A DNA stretch of 6,515 nucleotides from CAYMKL01 sp964390805 (GTDB lineage: Bacteria; Chloroflexota; Anaerolineae; VGOG01): NCBI GenBank assembly GCA_964390805.1, contig CAYMKL010000215.1:1-6515 (forward strand), written 5' to 3'. The notes beneath the pieces are model-generated. The model saw only the letters and a list, made by a program, of their open reading frames with translations. It was not told the origin of the DNA and did not search any database. This document shows positions 1-4,841 of this stretch, in pieces. Position 1 is the stretch's first letter, and the number at the start of each line of letters is the position of its first letter. Both the position numbers and the translations under genes were made by a program.

Positions 1-57
1 CAGGTGTTCATTGGCTTGCTTTTGCCCTTCCCACGAAAATAGGTTTGAGCGTCTGCA

Positions 58-68
58 TATATTGATCT
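58..68 (+). promoter_or_regulatory. Possible -10 element of a leaderless transcript for the LuxR/LAL gene
   Basis: TATATT at 58-63 matches five of six bases of the -10 consensus and ends 5 nt before the ATG at 69, so transcription would begin at or next to the start codon. No Shine-Dalgarno sequence is visible in the bases before the ATG, which fits a leaderless message. I see no good -35 hexamer at 16-18 nt spacing, and only 68 nt of upstream sequence is in the window, so this is weak. Confidence 0.25.
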
Positions 69-2861
69 ATGTCTACGCCAATTCTAGCCACTAAACTTTA
101 TATCCCCCCCGTCCGTCCAGAGCTGGTCTCACGCCCCCGCCTGATCGAGCGGCTGAACGAGGGGCTAGGCCAAAACCAGGGTTTTGGTCGCAAACTGAGC
201 CTCATCTCTGCCCCCGCCGGCTTTGGCAAAACCACGCTGGTCAGCGAATGGGTCGCCGGTTGCGAGCGACCGGCTGCCTGGCTCTCGCTGGACGAAGGGG
301 ATAACGCCCCCACACGCTTTCTGGCTTACCTCGTCGCTGCTTTGCAGACCCTTGCCCTGAGCGGAGTCAAAGGGATTGCGGCGAATATTGGAAAAGGGGT
401 GTTGGGTGTGCTCCAATCCCCTCAGCCACCGCCAACAGAATCGATTCTGACAGTCCTGATCAATGAAATCATCACCGTCTCGGACAATTTCGTCCTCGTC
501 CTCGACGACTACCACGTTATTGATGCTAAACCGGTTGACACTGCCCTCACCTTTCTGCTCGAGCACCTGCCACCACAGATGCACCTGGTCATCGCCACCC
601 GTGAGGATCCACAGCTACCCCTGGCCCGGTTACGCGTCCGGGGCCAATTGACCGAACTGCGCGTCGCAGACCTGCGTTTTACCCCCTCCGAAGCCGCCGG
701 ATTTCTCAACCAGGTGATGGGCCTAAACCTCTCGGCTGAAGAGATTGCCGCACTGGAGACCCGCACCGAAGGCTGGATTGCTGGTCTGCAAATGGCGGCC
801 CTCTCCATGCAGGGGCGAGCAGACACCGCCAGTTTTATCCAGGCTTTCACCGGCAGCCACCATTTCGTGATGGACTATCTGGTCGAAGAGGTTCTGCAGC
901 GCCAGCCCGACCGTGTCCGCAGCTTCTTGCTGCAAACCTCTATTCTCGACAGGTTAAGTGGTCCTCTGTGCGATGCTGTGCGATTTGGATCCGCCAAATC
1001 GCCGACCGGGCAGGAAGATGGCAGAGGGATGCTGGAGGCCCTGGAGCGTGACAACCTGTTCGTCGTTCCGCTCAATGACAATCGCCAGTGGTATCGCTAT
1101 CACCACCTCTTCGCAGATGTTCTGCAAGCGCATTTGACGGAGGAGCAGCCCGATCGAGTACCTATCCTGCATCGGCGGGCGAGCGAGTGGTACGAGCGAA
1201 ACGGTCTGCCCGCCGATGCGGTTCGCTACGCGTTTGCCGCGGAAGATTTCGAGCGGGTGGCGGACCTGGCCGAGCTGGCATGGCCAGCAATGGACAGCAG
1301 TTTCCAGTCCGCCGCCTGGCTTGGCTGGGTGAAGGCGCTGCCGGACGAACTGATCCGCACCAGGCCTGTGCTCAGTACCCAGTATGCCTGGGCGTTATGG
1401 ATGGGTGGCGAGCTGGAGGCCAGTGAGGCCCGACTGCGGGATGCCGAACGGTGGCTGGATCCTACAGGAGATATGAGCGCGCGGCCGGAAGGTTCATCAG
1501 TCGGGATGGTCGTGGTGGACGAAGAGCAGTTTCGGACTCTGCCAGCCCAGATTGCGCTTGTCCGTGCCTACAATGCCGAGGCTCATGGCGATGTCTCTGG
1601 CACGGTGAAGTATGCTGAGCTGGCACTCAAACTCACACCTGAAGAAGACCATCTCGGGCGAGCCCAGGCAACCGTGTCCCTGGGGTTCACATACTGGGCG
1701 AGCGGAGATCTGGAGGCAGCCCACAGGGCCTTAGCCGATTGGATAAACAGTATGCAGAAGGCGGGCAACATGGTTTTTGCCATTGCCAGCACCTTTGCCC
1801 TGGCTGACATAATGGTAGCGCAGGGTCGTCTCCACGAAGCAGTAAGAGCATATAAGCAGTCATTGCAGCTTGCATCAGAGCATGACGAGCATGTACAGCG
1901 GGTAATAGCGCATCTGTATTTAGGTTTGGCTATGCTGTATCATGAGATGGGTGATCAGGAAGCCGCCGCCCAGCACCTGCTAAAAAGCAAGGAGTTGGGT
2001 GAGCAGTCTACGTTACCTGATTGGCCCTACCGCTGGTGTCTTGCCCAGGCACAACTAAAGGAGACCCGGGGAGATCTGGAAGCTGCTCTTGACCTGCTGG
2101 ATGAGGCAAAGCGCCTGTATGTCAGGGTCACTGTACCAGATATACGTCCCATAGAGGCACTGAAGGCGAGGGTGTATGTCAGGCAGGGCAGATTACCCAA
2201 AGCCCTGGCTTGGGTGCATGAGCTGGGCCTTTCGGTTGACGACGAGCTCAGCTACCTGCGCGAGTTCGAGCACATCATGCTGGCCAGGGTGCTCATCGCC
2301 GAGTATGAGAGCAACCATACCGAACACTCTGTACCTCAGGCAAATGGACTGCTGGAGCGCCTCCTGCAAGCGGCGGAAGAAGGTAGAAGGATGGGCAGCG
2401 TCATCGAGATCCTGGTGCTGCAGGCGCTCGCTCACCAGGCACAGGGCAACATCCCCCTGGCTCTCGCGCCGCTGGAGCGCGCCCTGACCCTGGCCGAGCC
2501 GGAGGGCTACGTCCGAATCTTTGTGGACGAAGGCCCACCCATGGCGGCACTATTGACAAGGATGAAGGATGAAGGTGGAAGGATGAAGGCGTATATTCAC
2601 AAATTGCTTGCTACCATTGGAAAGCAAAGAGATGTTCATCCTTCATCCTTCATCCCTCAGCCTTTGGTTGAGCCCCTGAGCAAACGTGAACTTGAAGTGC
2701 TTGGGCTGCTCAGAACCGAATTGAACGGCCCGGAGATTGCCCGCGAACTCATGGTATCCCTGAACACCATGCGTACCCACACCAAAAACATTTACAGCAA
2801 GCTCGGAGTACACAACCGTCGGGCGGCCGTCCGCCGCGCTGAGGAACTCGATTTGTTATAA
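69..2861 (+). CDS. LuxR-family ATP-dependent transcriptional activator (MalT/LAL type)
   Basis: A 930-residue cytoplasmic regulator of the large ATP-binding LuxR (LAL, MalT-like) type. These proteins bind ATP and an inducer through a STAND-type NTPase and a TPR-like region, then activate transcription through a C-terminal helix-turn-helix. The sequence shows the family N-terminus (ATKLYIPPVRPELVSRPRL, from residue 7), a Walker A APAGFGKTT at 48-56, a Walker B FVLVLDD at 141-147 followed by DYHVID, and a sensor-like VIATRED at 174-180. It continues with the RTEGWIAGLQMAALS segment, a YRYHHLFADVL motif, a long alpha-helical TPR-like region (roughly 380-830), and a LuxR HTH from about 868 to 930 (LSKRELEVL, then NTMRTHTKNIYSKLGV). 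Length is typical. The ATG at 69 is chosen because the conserved N-terminus begins there; there is no clear ribosome-binding site. Two repeat-derived stretches lie inside it (residues about 94-102, and the linker about 831-863). The ligand and target genes cannot be read from sequence. Confidence 0.95.
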   Translation: MSTPILATKLYIPPVRPELVSRPRLIERLNEGLGQNQGFGRKLSLISAPAGFGKTTLVSEWVAGCERPAAWLSLDEGDNAPTRFLAYLVAALQTLALSGVKGIAANIGKGVLGVLQSPQPPPTESILTVLINEIITVSDNFVLVLDDYHVIDAKPVDTALTFLLEHLPPQMHLVIATREDPQLPLARLRVRGQLTELRVADLRFTPSEAAGFLNQVMGLNLSAEEIAALETRTEGWIAGLQMAALSMQGRADTASFIQAFTGSHHFVMDYLVEEVLQRQPDRVRSFLLQTSILDRLSGPLCDAVRFGSAKSPTGQEDGRGMLEALERDNLFVVPLNDNRQWYRYHHLFADVLQAHLTEEQPDRVPILHRRASEWYERNGLPADAVRYAFAAEDFERVADLAELAWPAMDSSFQSAAWLGWVKALPDELIRTRPVLSTQYAWALWMGGELEASEARLRDAERWLDPTGDMSARPEGSSVGMVVVDEEQFRTLPAQIALVRAYNAEAHGDVSGTVKYAELALKLTPEEDHLGRAQATVSLGFTYWASGDLEAAHRALADWINSMQKAGNMVFAIASTFALADIMVAQGRLHEAVRAYKQSLQLASEHDEHVQRVIAHLYLGLAMLYHEMGDQEAAAQHLLKSKELGEQSTLPDWPYRWCLAQAQLKETRGDLEAALDLLDEAKRLYVRVTVPDIRPIEALKARVYVRQGRLPKALAWVHELGLSVDDELSYLREFEHIMLARVLIAEYESNHTEHSVPQANGLLERLLQAAEEGRRMGSVIEILVLQALAHQAQGNIPLALAPLERALTLAEPEGYVRIFVDEGPPMAALLTRMKDEGGRMKAYIHKLLATIGKQRDVHPSSFIPQPLVEPLSKRELEVLGLLRTELNGPEIARELMVSLNTMRTHTKNIYSKLGVHNRRAAVRRAEELDLL
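349..374 (-). repeat. Dispersed repeat copy A, inside the regulator gene
   Basis: Read on the - strand, this 26-nt segment follows the pattern CCCTTCGACTNCGCTCAGGG plus a CAAGGG tail (one T for C near its start). The same pattern recurs on the + strand at 3365-3387 and 4411-4434. Here it encodes about LALSGVKG (residues 95-102), which sits between ALQT and IAANIGKGVLG. From memory, relatives usually run directly from ALQTIA to NIG.GVLG, so this looks like an in-frame insertion of about eight residues. Confidence 0.6.
2560..2655. repeat. Inverted repeat (16-bp perfect arms) within the linker of the regulator
   Basis: GGATGAAGGATGAAGG at 2560-2575 is the exact reverse complement of 2640-2655, with 64 nt between them. 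A partial extra copy of the left arm lies at 2579-2589. The arms encode the RMKDEGGRMK and HPSSFIP segments of the linker (about residues 829-863) between the TPR-like region and the HTH. This is a simple GGATGAA-type repeat adopted into protein sequence; similar MKDEGGRMK / HPSSFI pairs are, from memory, common in this regulator family in Chloroflexota. Confidence 0.7.
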
Positions 2862-2880
2862 CGACCACGCAACCACCCAA

Positions 2881-2900
2881 GCTATGGCCCCGGCCATAGC
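2881..2900. repeat. Short palindromic hairpin after the regulator gene
   Basis: GCTATGGCC at 2881-2889 pairs perfectly with GGCCATAGC at 2892-2900. In RNA this gives an 8-bp stem with a four-base loop. It begins 19 nt after the regulator stop codon and directly precedes the intrinsic terminator, so the two may act as a double 3'-end structure. Confidence 0.5.
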
Positions 2901-2906
2901 CTCCGG

Positions 2907-2948
2907 CCCTGGCAGGTTTGTCGAACCACCTGCCGGGGCGTTTTATTT
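2907..2948 (+). terminator. Intrinsic terminator of the LuxR/LAL regulator gene
   Basis: CCCTGGCAGGT (2907-2917) pairs with ACCTGCCGGGG (2928-2938) in an 11-bp stem with one G-U pair and a 10-nt loop. The T-rich run TTTTATTT follows at 2941-2948. Stem strength, spacing from the stop codon (45 nt) and the T-run make this the clearest terminator in the window, separating the regulator from the genes downstream. Confidence 0.85.
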
Positions 2949-2968
2949 CCCTCACAGCATCCCGATCA

Positions 2969-2988
2969 AGGGCTATCGAAATAGCCTT
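2969..2988. other. Small hairpin between terminator and downstream promoter
   Basis: GGGCTAT at 2970-2976 can pair with ATAGCCT at 2981-2987 around a CGAA loop (8 bp counting the flanking A-T and one G-U pair). There is no following T-run. It lies just upstream of the operator cluster and promoter, so it may be a DNA-level site or incidental. Confidence 0.35.
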
Positions 2989-3034
2989 AATCATCACATC
3001 AATCATCACATGTGATGATGACACCTCATCACAT
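2989..3034. promoter_or_regulatory. Operator-like palindrome with additional half-sites
   Basis: ATCATCACATGTGATGAT at 3002-3019 is a perfect 18-bp palindrome. Its half-site TCATCACAT also occurs at 2991-2999 (12 nt upstream, same orientation) and at 3026-3034. The palindrome runs into the -35 hexamer at 3018-3023, and the third half-site lies between -35 and -10. This geometry is what one expects for a repressor operator, or a multi-site dimeric regulator, on the promoter of the 102-residue gene. The binding protein is unknown; spacing does not match a CRP site. Confidence 0.65.
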
Positions 3035-3047
3035 TAATTGGTATACT
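3018..3047 (+). promoter_or_regulatory. Sigma-70-type promoter for the 102-residue gene
   Basis: ATGACA at 3018-3023 matches five of six bases of the -35 consensus. TATACT at 3042-3047 matches five of six bases of the -10 consensus, and the spacer is 18 nt. The predicted start near 3054 leaves a leader of about 68 nt before the ATG at 3122. It is overlapped by the operator-like palindrome. Confidence 0.65.
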
Positions 3048-3121
3048 ATGGTCGAAGCGAAGAGAAAAACGAATGGAACTATGTGGATATTCGTCCATGA
3101 GGAAAATGCACGAGGCGCAGA

Positions 3122-3430
3122 ATGAGTGAAACACACGCATCAACTGAGAATCATTACGAGCCTGGACTTTACGAAATTCGCATCAAGGGACACCTCGATG
3201 GCCGGTGGGCCGACTGGTTTGAGGGCCTCACCATCACGCTGGAAGAGGACGGCGTTACGCTTTTAACAGGCCCGGTGATTGATCAGGCCGCGCTGCATGG
3301 CTTGCTAAGAAAAGTGCGTGATTTGAGTGTGCCATTGCTCTCGGTCAATCGCGTTGAACCCGGCCCCTCGACCACGCTCGGGGCAGGCCAGGCAGAGGCG
3401 ACATCTGTCGCGTCAGATGTCAGACAGTAA
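3122..3430 (+). CDS. Small conserved protein of unknown function (GHLD.RWADWFEGLT family)
   Basis: A 102-residue soluble protein with no signal peptide, membrane segment or catalytic motif that I recognise. Residues 12-80 form a compact conserved core: YEIRIKGHLDGRWADWFEGL, then TLLTGPVIDQAALHGLLRKV and LPLLSVNRVEP-like sequence. I recognise this as a recurrent small hypothetical family, especially in Chloroflexota, but know of no assigned function. The ATG at 3122 is preceded by GAGG at 3112-3115 with 6-nt spacing. The gene has its own promoter and an operator-like palindrome, so it is probably a regulated single-gene unit. Residues 81-102 are odd: they begin exactly at a dispersed repeat (3365-3387) and read GPSTTLGAGQ, then a low-complexity tail. 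The original C-terminus was probably shorter or different. Confidence 0.85.
   Translation: MSETHASTENHYEPGLYEIRIKGHLDGRWADWFEGLTITLEEDGVTLLTGPVIDQAALHGLLRKVRDLSVPLLSVNRVEPGPSTTLGAGQAEATSVASDVRQ
3365..3387 (+). repeat. Dispersed repeat copy B, forming the C-terminal tail of the 102-residue protein
   Basis: The segment follows the same pattern as 4411-4434 and as the - strand of 349-374 (CCCT-CGACNACGCTC-GGGGCAGG form, with a few substitutions). It encodes the PSTTLGAG stretch after the conserved VEP end of the core. PSTTLGAG-like peptides are, from memory, a hallmark of this repeat inside Chloroflexota proteins. Confidence 0.6.
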
Positions 3431-3533
3431 GTGGCAGCAGGCTGCTTGGGCAAGATAGCGATATTTGGAAAGGAGGTTTGCCTATACAGCATTTCTAGCC
3501 TATTTCAGCCCCCACGAACAGGATGGGGACCAG

Positions 3534-3563
3534 AGTTTCATTCAAGTCCAATGCAATGAAACT
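3534..3563. promoter_or_regulatory. Inverted repeat upstream of the membrane-protein gene
   Basis: AGTTTCATT at 3534-3542 is the exact reverse complement of AATGAAACT at 3555-3563, with a 12-nt spacer. It ends 27 nt before the ATG at 3591 and has no T-run. It could be an operator for a dimeric regulator or a 5'-UTR hairpin just upstream of the ribosome-binding site (AAGGAG at 3581). I cannot assign clear -35/-10 hexamers near it. Confidence 0.45.
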
Positions 3564-3590
3564 TATCAAAAACACAGAATAAGGAGATAA

Positions 3591-4292
3591 ATGATGAATG
3601 ATTTACAGAAGATGAAGCAGGAGAAAAGCGTTCTGCGATGGGGTGGTCTGGCCGGTATGCTGGGTGGCATCCTCTTCATCCTCGCCATGATTGTAGTAGG
3701 CGTGCTCATACCCTCGGACCCTGCCGACCTCGTGGGGTGGGTCACGAGGTTCCCCGACATCAGAGCGGCCCGCGTAGTAGAGAATGTCGTGTACCTGGCG
3801 GCTCTCATACTACAGATCCCCCTCTTCCTGGCCTTGTATCGGGCTCTCCAGAAGACGAGCCTCGCGCCCGCTTTCTTTGGGAGCATCCTGGGCATTGTGG
3901 GTCTCGTCGCGATGGTGGTCTCAACAACTCCGCACGTCGCTCACGCCACGCTCTCCGACCTCTATCACGCTCCAGGGGCGACCCCCGCGGATCAGGCGAC
4001 ACTCGCTATCTTGTGGCAGACGATCCGGGGCATATTCGATGCGATGCTCTACGTAGGGTTCTTTGTCGTGCCGATAGGTATCATTGTCCTCGGGGTGGGT
4101 ATGCTCGGGGCCCCGGCCTTTGGCAAGGGCTTTGGCAGAGTGATCGTGGTGCTCGGGGGGATTGGTCTCGTAGCGGCAGTTCTCCAAATAGTCGCTCCCT
4201 CCTCTATGATCGGCATGGGCAGCTATTTCGCAATCCTCATCTCCTGTCTCGTCCTGGGATGGAAGGTCTACAGTCTGTCGAAGGCCTCGTAG
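3591..4292 (+). CDS. Six-helix integral membrane protein (DUF4386-like)
   Basis: A 233-residue protein dominated by hydrophobic segments at about 17-40, 62-84, 94-113, 148-172, 181-201 and 207-227, so six transmembrane helices in the cytoplasmic membrane. The positively charged start (KMKQEKSVLR) suggests a cytoplasmic N-terminus. The RVVENVVYLAALILQIPLFLALYRAL stretch and overall arrangement resemble DUF4386-type membrane proteins of unknown function; this is pattern recognition, not a search result. No transport or catalytic motif is visible. The strong Shine-Dalgarno AAGGAG (3581-3586) is 4 nt from the ATG at 3591 and 7 nt from a second in-frame ATG at 3594, so the true start may be the second Met. 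The gene stands alone, 160 nt after the previous gene, with an inverted repeat at 3534-3563 ahead of it. A long ORF in another + frame over the same bases is a shadow. Confidence 0.85.
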   Translation: MMNDLQKMKQEKSVLRWGGLAGMLGGILFILAMIVVGVLIPSDPADLVGWVTRFPDIRAARVVENVVYLAALILQIPLFLALYRALQKTSLAPAFFGSILGIVGLVAMVVSTTPHVAHATLSDLYHAPGATPADQATLAILWQTIRGIFDAMLYVGFFVVPIGIIVLGVGMLGAPAFGKGFGRVIVVLGGIGLVAAVLQIVAPSSMIGMGSYFAILISCLVLGWKVYSLSKAS

Positions 4293-4310
4293 GGAATCTT
4301 GAAGATAAGG

Positions 4311-4371
4311 GAATGACGCGGGCGCGCTGAAGGCAATGGAGGGAGGAAGAGTGGACGCGCCCGCGTCATTC
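4311..4371. repeat. Perfect 16-bp inverted repeat after the membrane-protein gene
   Basis: GAATGACGCGGGCGCG at 4311-4326 is the exact reverse complement of 4356-4371, with a 29-nt purine-rich loop. It starts 18 nt after the stop codon at 4290-4292. A hairpin this GC-rich would be very stable in RNA and may mark the mRNA 3' end, but no T-run follows, so it is not a standard intrinsic terminator. A REP-like element is an alternative. Confidence 0.65.
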
Positions 4372-4376
4372 GAACT

Positions 4377-4400
4377 GTGGAACATAATAACAAAATCCAA
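4377..4400 (+). repeat. 24-nt direct repeat, upstream copy (relic of an oxidoreductase 3' end)
   Basis: Identical at 23 of 24 positions to 5793-5816, which encodes the last residues (VEHNNKTQ) of the oxidoreductase. In the matching frame this copy reads VEHNNKIQ and has no stop where the gene stops. Similarity may extend back to 4365 (GTCATT.. against GTCATC) with a 3-nt difference in length. It is best read as a detached 3' fragment of a second copy of that gene, or as the product of recombination at this end. Confidence 0.65.
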
Positions 4401-4410
4401 CAAAGCGCTG

Positions 4411-4434
4411 CCCTTCGACTTCGCTCAGGAGGGA
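4411..4434 (+). repeat. Dispersed repeat copy C, intergenic
   Basis: CCCTTCGACTTCGCTCAGGA at 4411-4430 matches the canonical pattern of this repeat closely. It is the only one of the three copies in the window outside a coding region, in the mosaic between the membrane-protein gene and the oxidoreductase. Confidence 0.6.
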
Positions 4435-4438
4435 CCAC

Positions 4439-4473
4439 CCTACCGCTATTCCGCTGCGCTTCATAGCGGTAGG
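4439..4473. repeat. Perfect 11-bp hairpin adjoining the dispersed repeat
   Basis: CCTACCGCTAT at 4439-4449 is the exact reverse complement of ATAGCGGTAGG at 4463-4473, with a 13-nt loop. It follows the dispersed repeat by 4 nt, so the two may form one composite element. No T-run follows it. Confidence 0.6.
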
Positions 4474-4552
4474 TGAGCTTGGTCGTTAGTGCCGCTTGAC
4501 ATTCCTTCTTCCCAGCTTCAGTTTGGGCCTCGCCGAAACGGGGGCCAAAGGC

Positions 4553-4584
4553 AAAGCGGGAGGTGTACAGCGCCTCCCGCTTTT
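4553..4584 (+). terminator. Terminator-like hairpin, possibly bidirectional
   Basis: AAAGCGGGAGG (4553-4563) pairs perfectly with CCTCCCGCTTT (4573-4583) around a 9-nt loop, in the A-run/stem/T-run form of an intrinsic terminator. The T-run is only four bases and partly inside the stem. It lies 260 nt beyond the nearest upstream stop codon, so either it ends a long 3' untranslated region of the membrane-protein transcript or it once followed a gene now lost. Confidence 0.6.
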
Positions 4585-4733
4585 GCTGTTGGAGCTGGAC
4601 ATCGTACTATGCGGAGGCATTGCCGGCCCTTTCCCCGCACACTTCCAAGGTTTCTTCATGCGACAATGTCCTCTGCCGGTGTTAGTCCAGCGGCCTGCGA
4701 CCGGCCAGGGGGCCTCGATTCTCCGATTGGGAT

Positions 4734-4762
4734 TTGCATTCCTGCCCCCGTTGGTGTACAAT
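4734..4762 (+). promoter_or_regulatory. Candidate promoter for the oxidoreductase and selenoprotein genes
   Basis: TACAAT at 4757-4762 matches five of six -10 bases. TTGCAT at 4734-4739, with a 17-nt spacer, matches only three of six -35 bases. The predicted start near 4769 gives a leader of about 73 nt before the ATG at 4842. The leader holds a 10-bp palindrome at 4811-4820 that could be a regulator site. Moderate support only. Confidence 0.45.
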
Positions 4763-4841
4763 GTGTCAGGCTTGACGGGGTTTCTGTTAGTCCCATTCCG
4801 CCCCACCGTGGCAAGCTTGCTAGACGGACGAGGTTTCTGCA

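Larger units (their letters stand above)
4293..4841. other. 549-nt gene-free mosaic of repeats and hairpins
   Basis: No ORF here has a ribosome-binding site or recognisable protein. The content, in order, is: a 16-bp perfect inverted repeat (4311-4371), a 24-nt segment shared with the 3' end of the oxidoreductase gene (4377-4400), a dispersed repeat (4411-4434), an 11-bp hairpin (4439-4473), a terminator-like hairpin (4553-4584), a plain stretch with no feature I can name (4590-4730), and a candidate promoter (4734-4762) with a leader of about 70 nt. A 10-bp palindrome, GCAAGCTTGC, lies in that leader at 4811-4820. Confidence 0.7.

Noticed and set aside
2989..3034. CRP/FNR-type binding site reading of the TGTGA...TCACA pair
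   Set aside because: The two half-sites are separated by 13 nt rather than 6, so the spacing does not match a CRP/FNR operator.
3073..3129. 18-codon upstream ORF overlapping the start of the 102-residue gene
   Set aside because: The stop overlaps the downstream start codon, which could allow coupling, but there is no convincing ribosome-binding site and the peptide has no features.
3469..3582. AAAGGAGGT at 3470-3477 and a 19-codon ORF at 3523-3582
   Set aside because: The strong Shine-Dalgarno-like sequence has no start codon at proper spacing, and the short ORF is too far from it and unsupported.
3638..4330. 230-residue ORF in another + frame over the membrane-protein gene
   Set aside because: Its translation is rich in Arg, Gly and Ser with no recognisable domain, while the overlapping frame gives a coherent six-helix membrane protein with a strong ribosome-binding site.
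4394..4497. Integron attC-like look: CCAAC near 4397-4401 and GTTAG near 4485-4490 flanking a hairpin
   Set aside because: The outer boxes pair imperfectly and GTTAGTG does not fit the GTTRRRY consensus; no integrase or second full site is visible. A covariance-model search for attC could overturn this.
4496..4501. Perfect TTGACA -35 hexamer in the intergenic mosaic
   Set aside because: No -10 element follows at usable spacing, and the terminator-like hairpin lies directly downstream.
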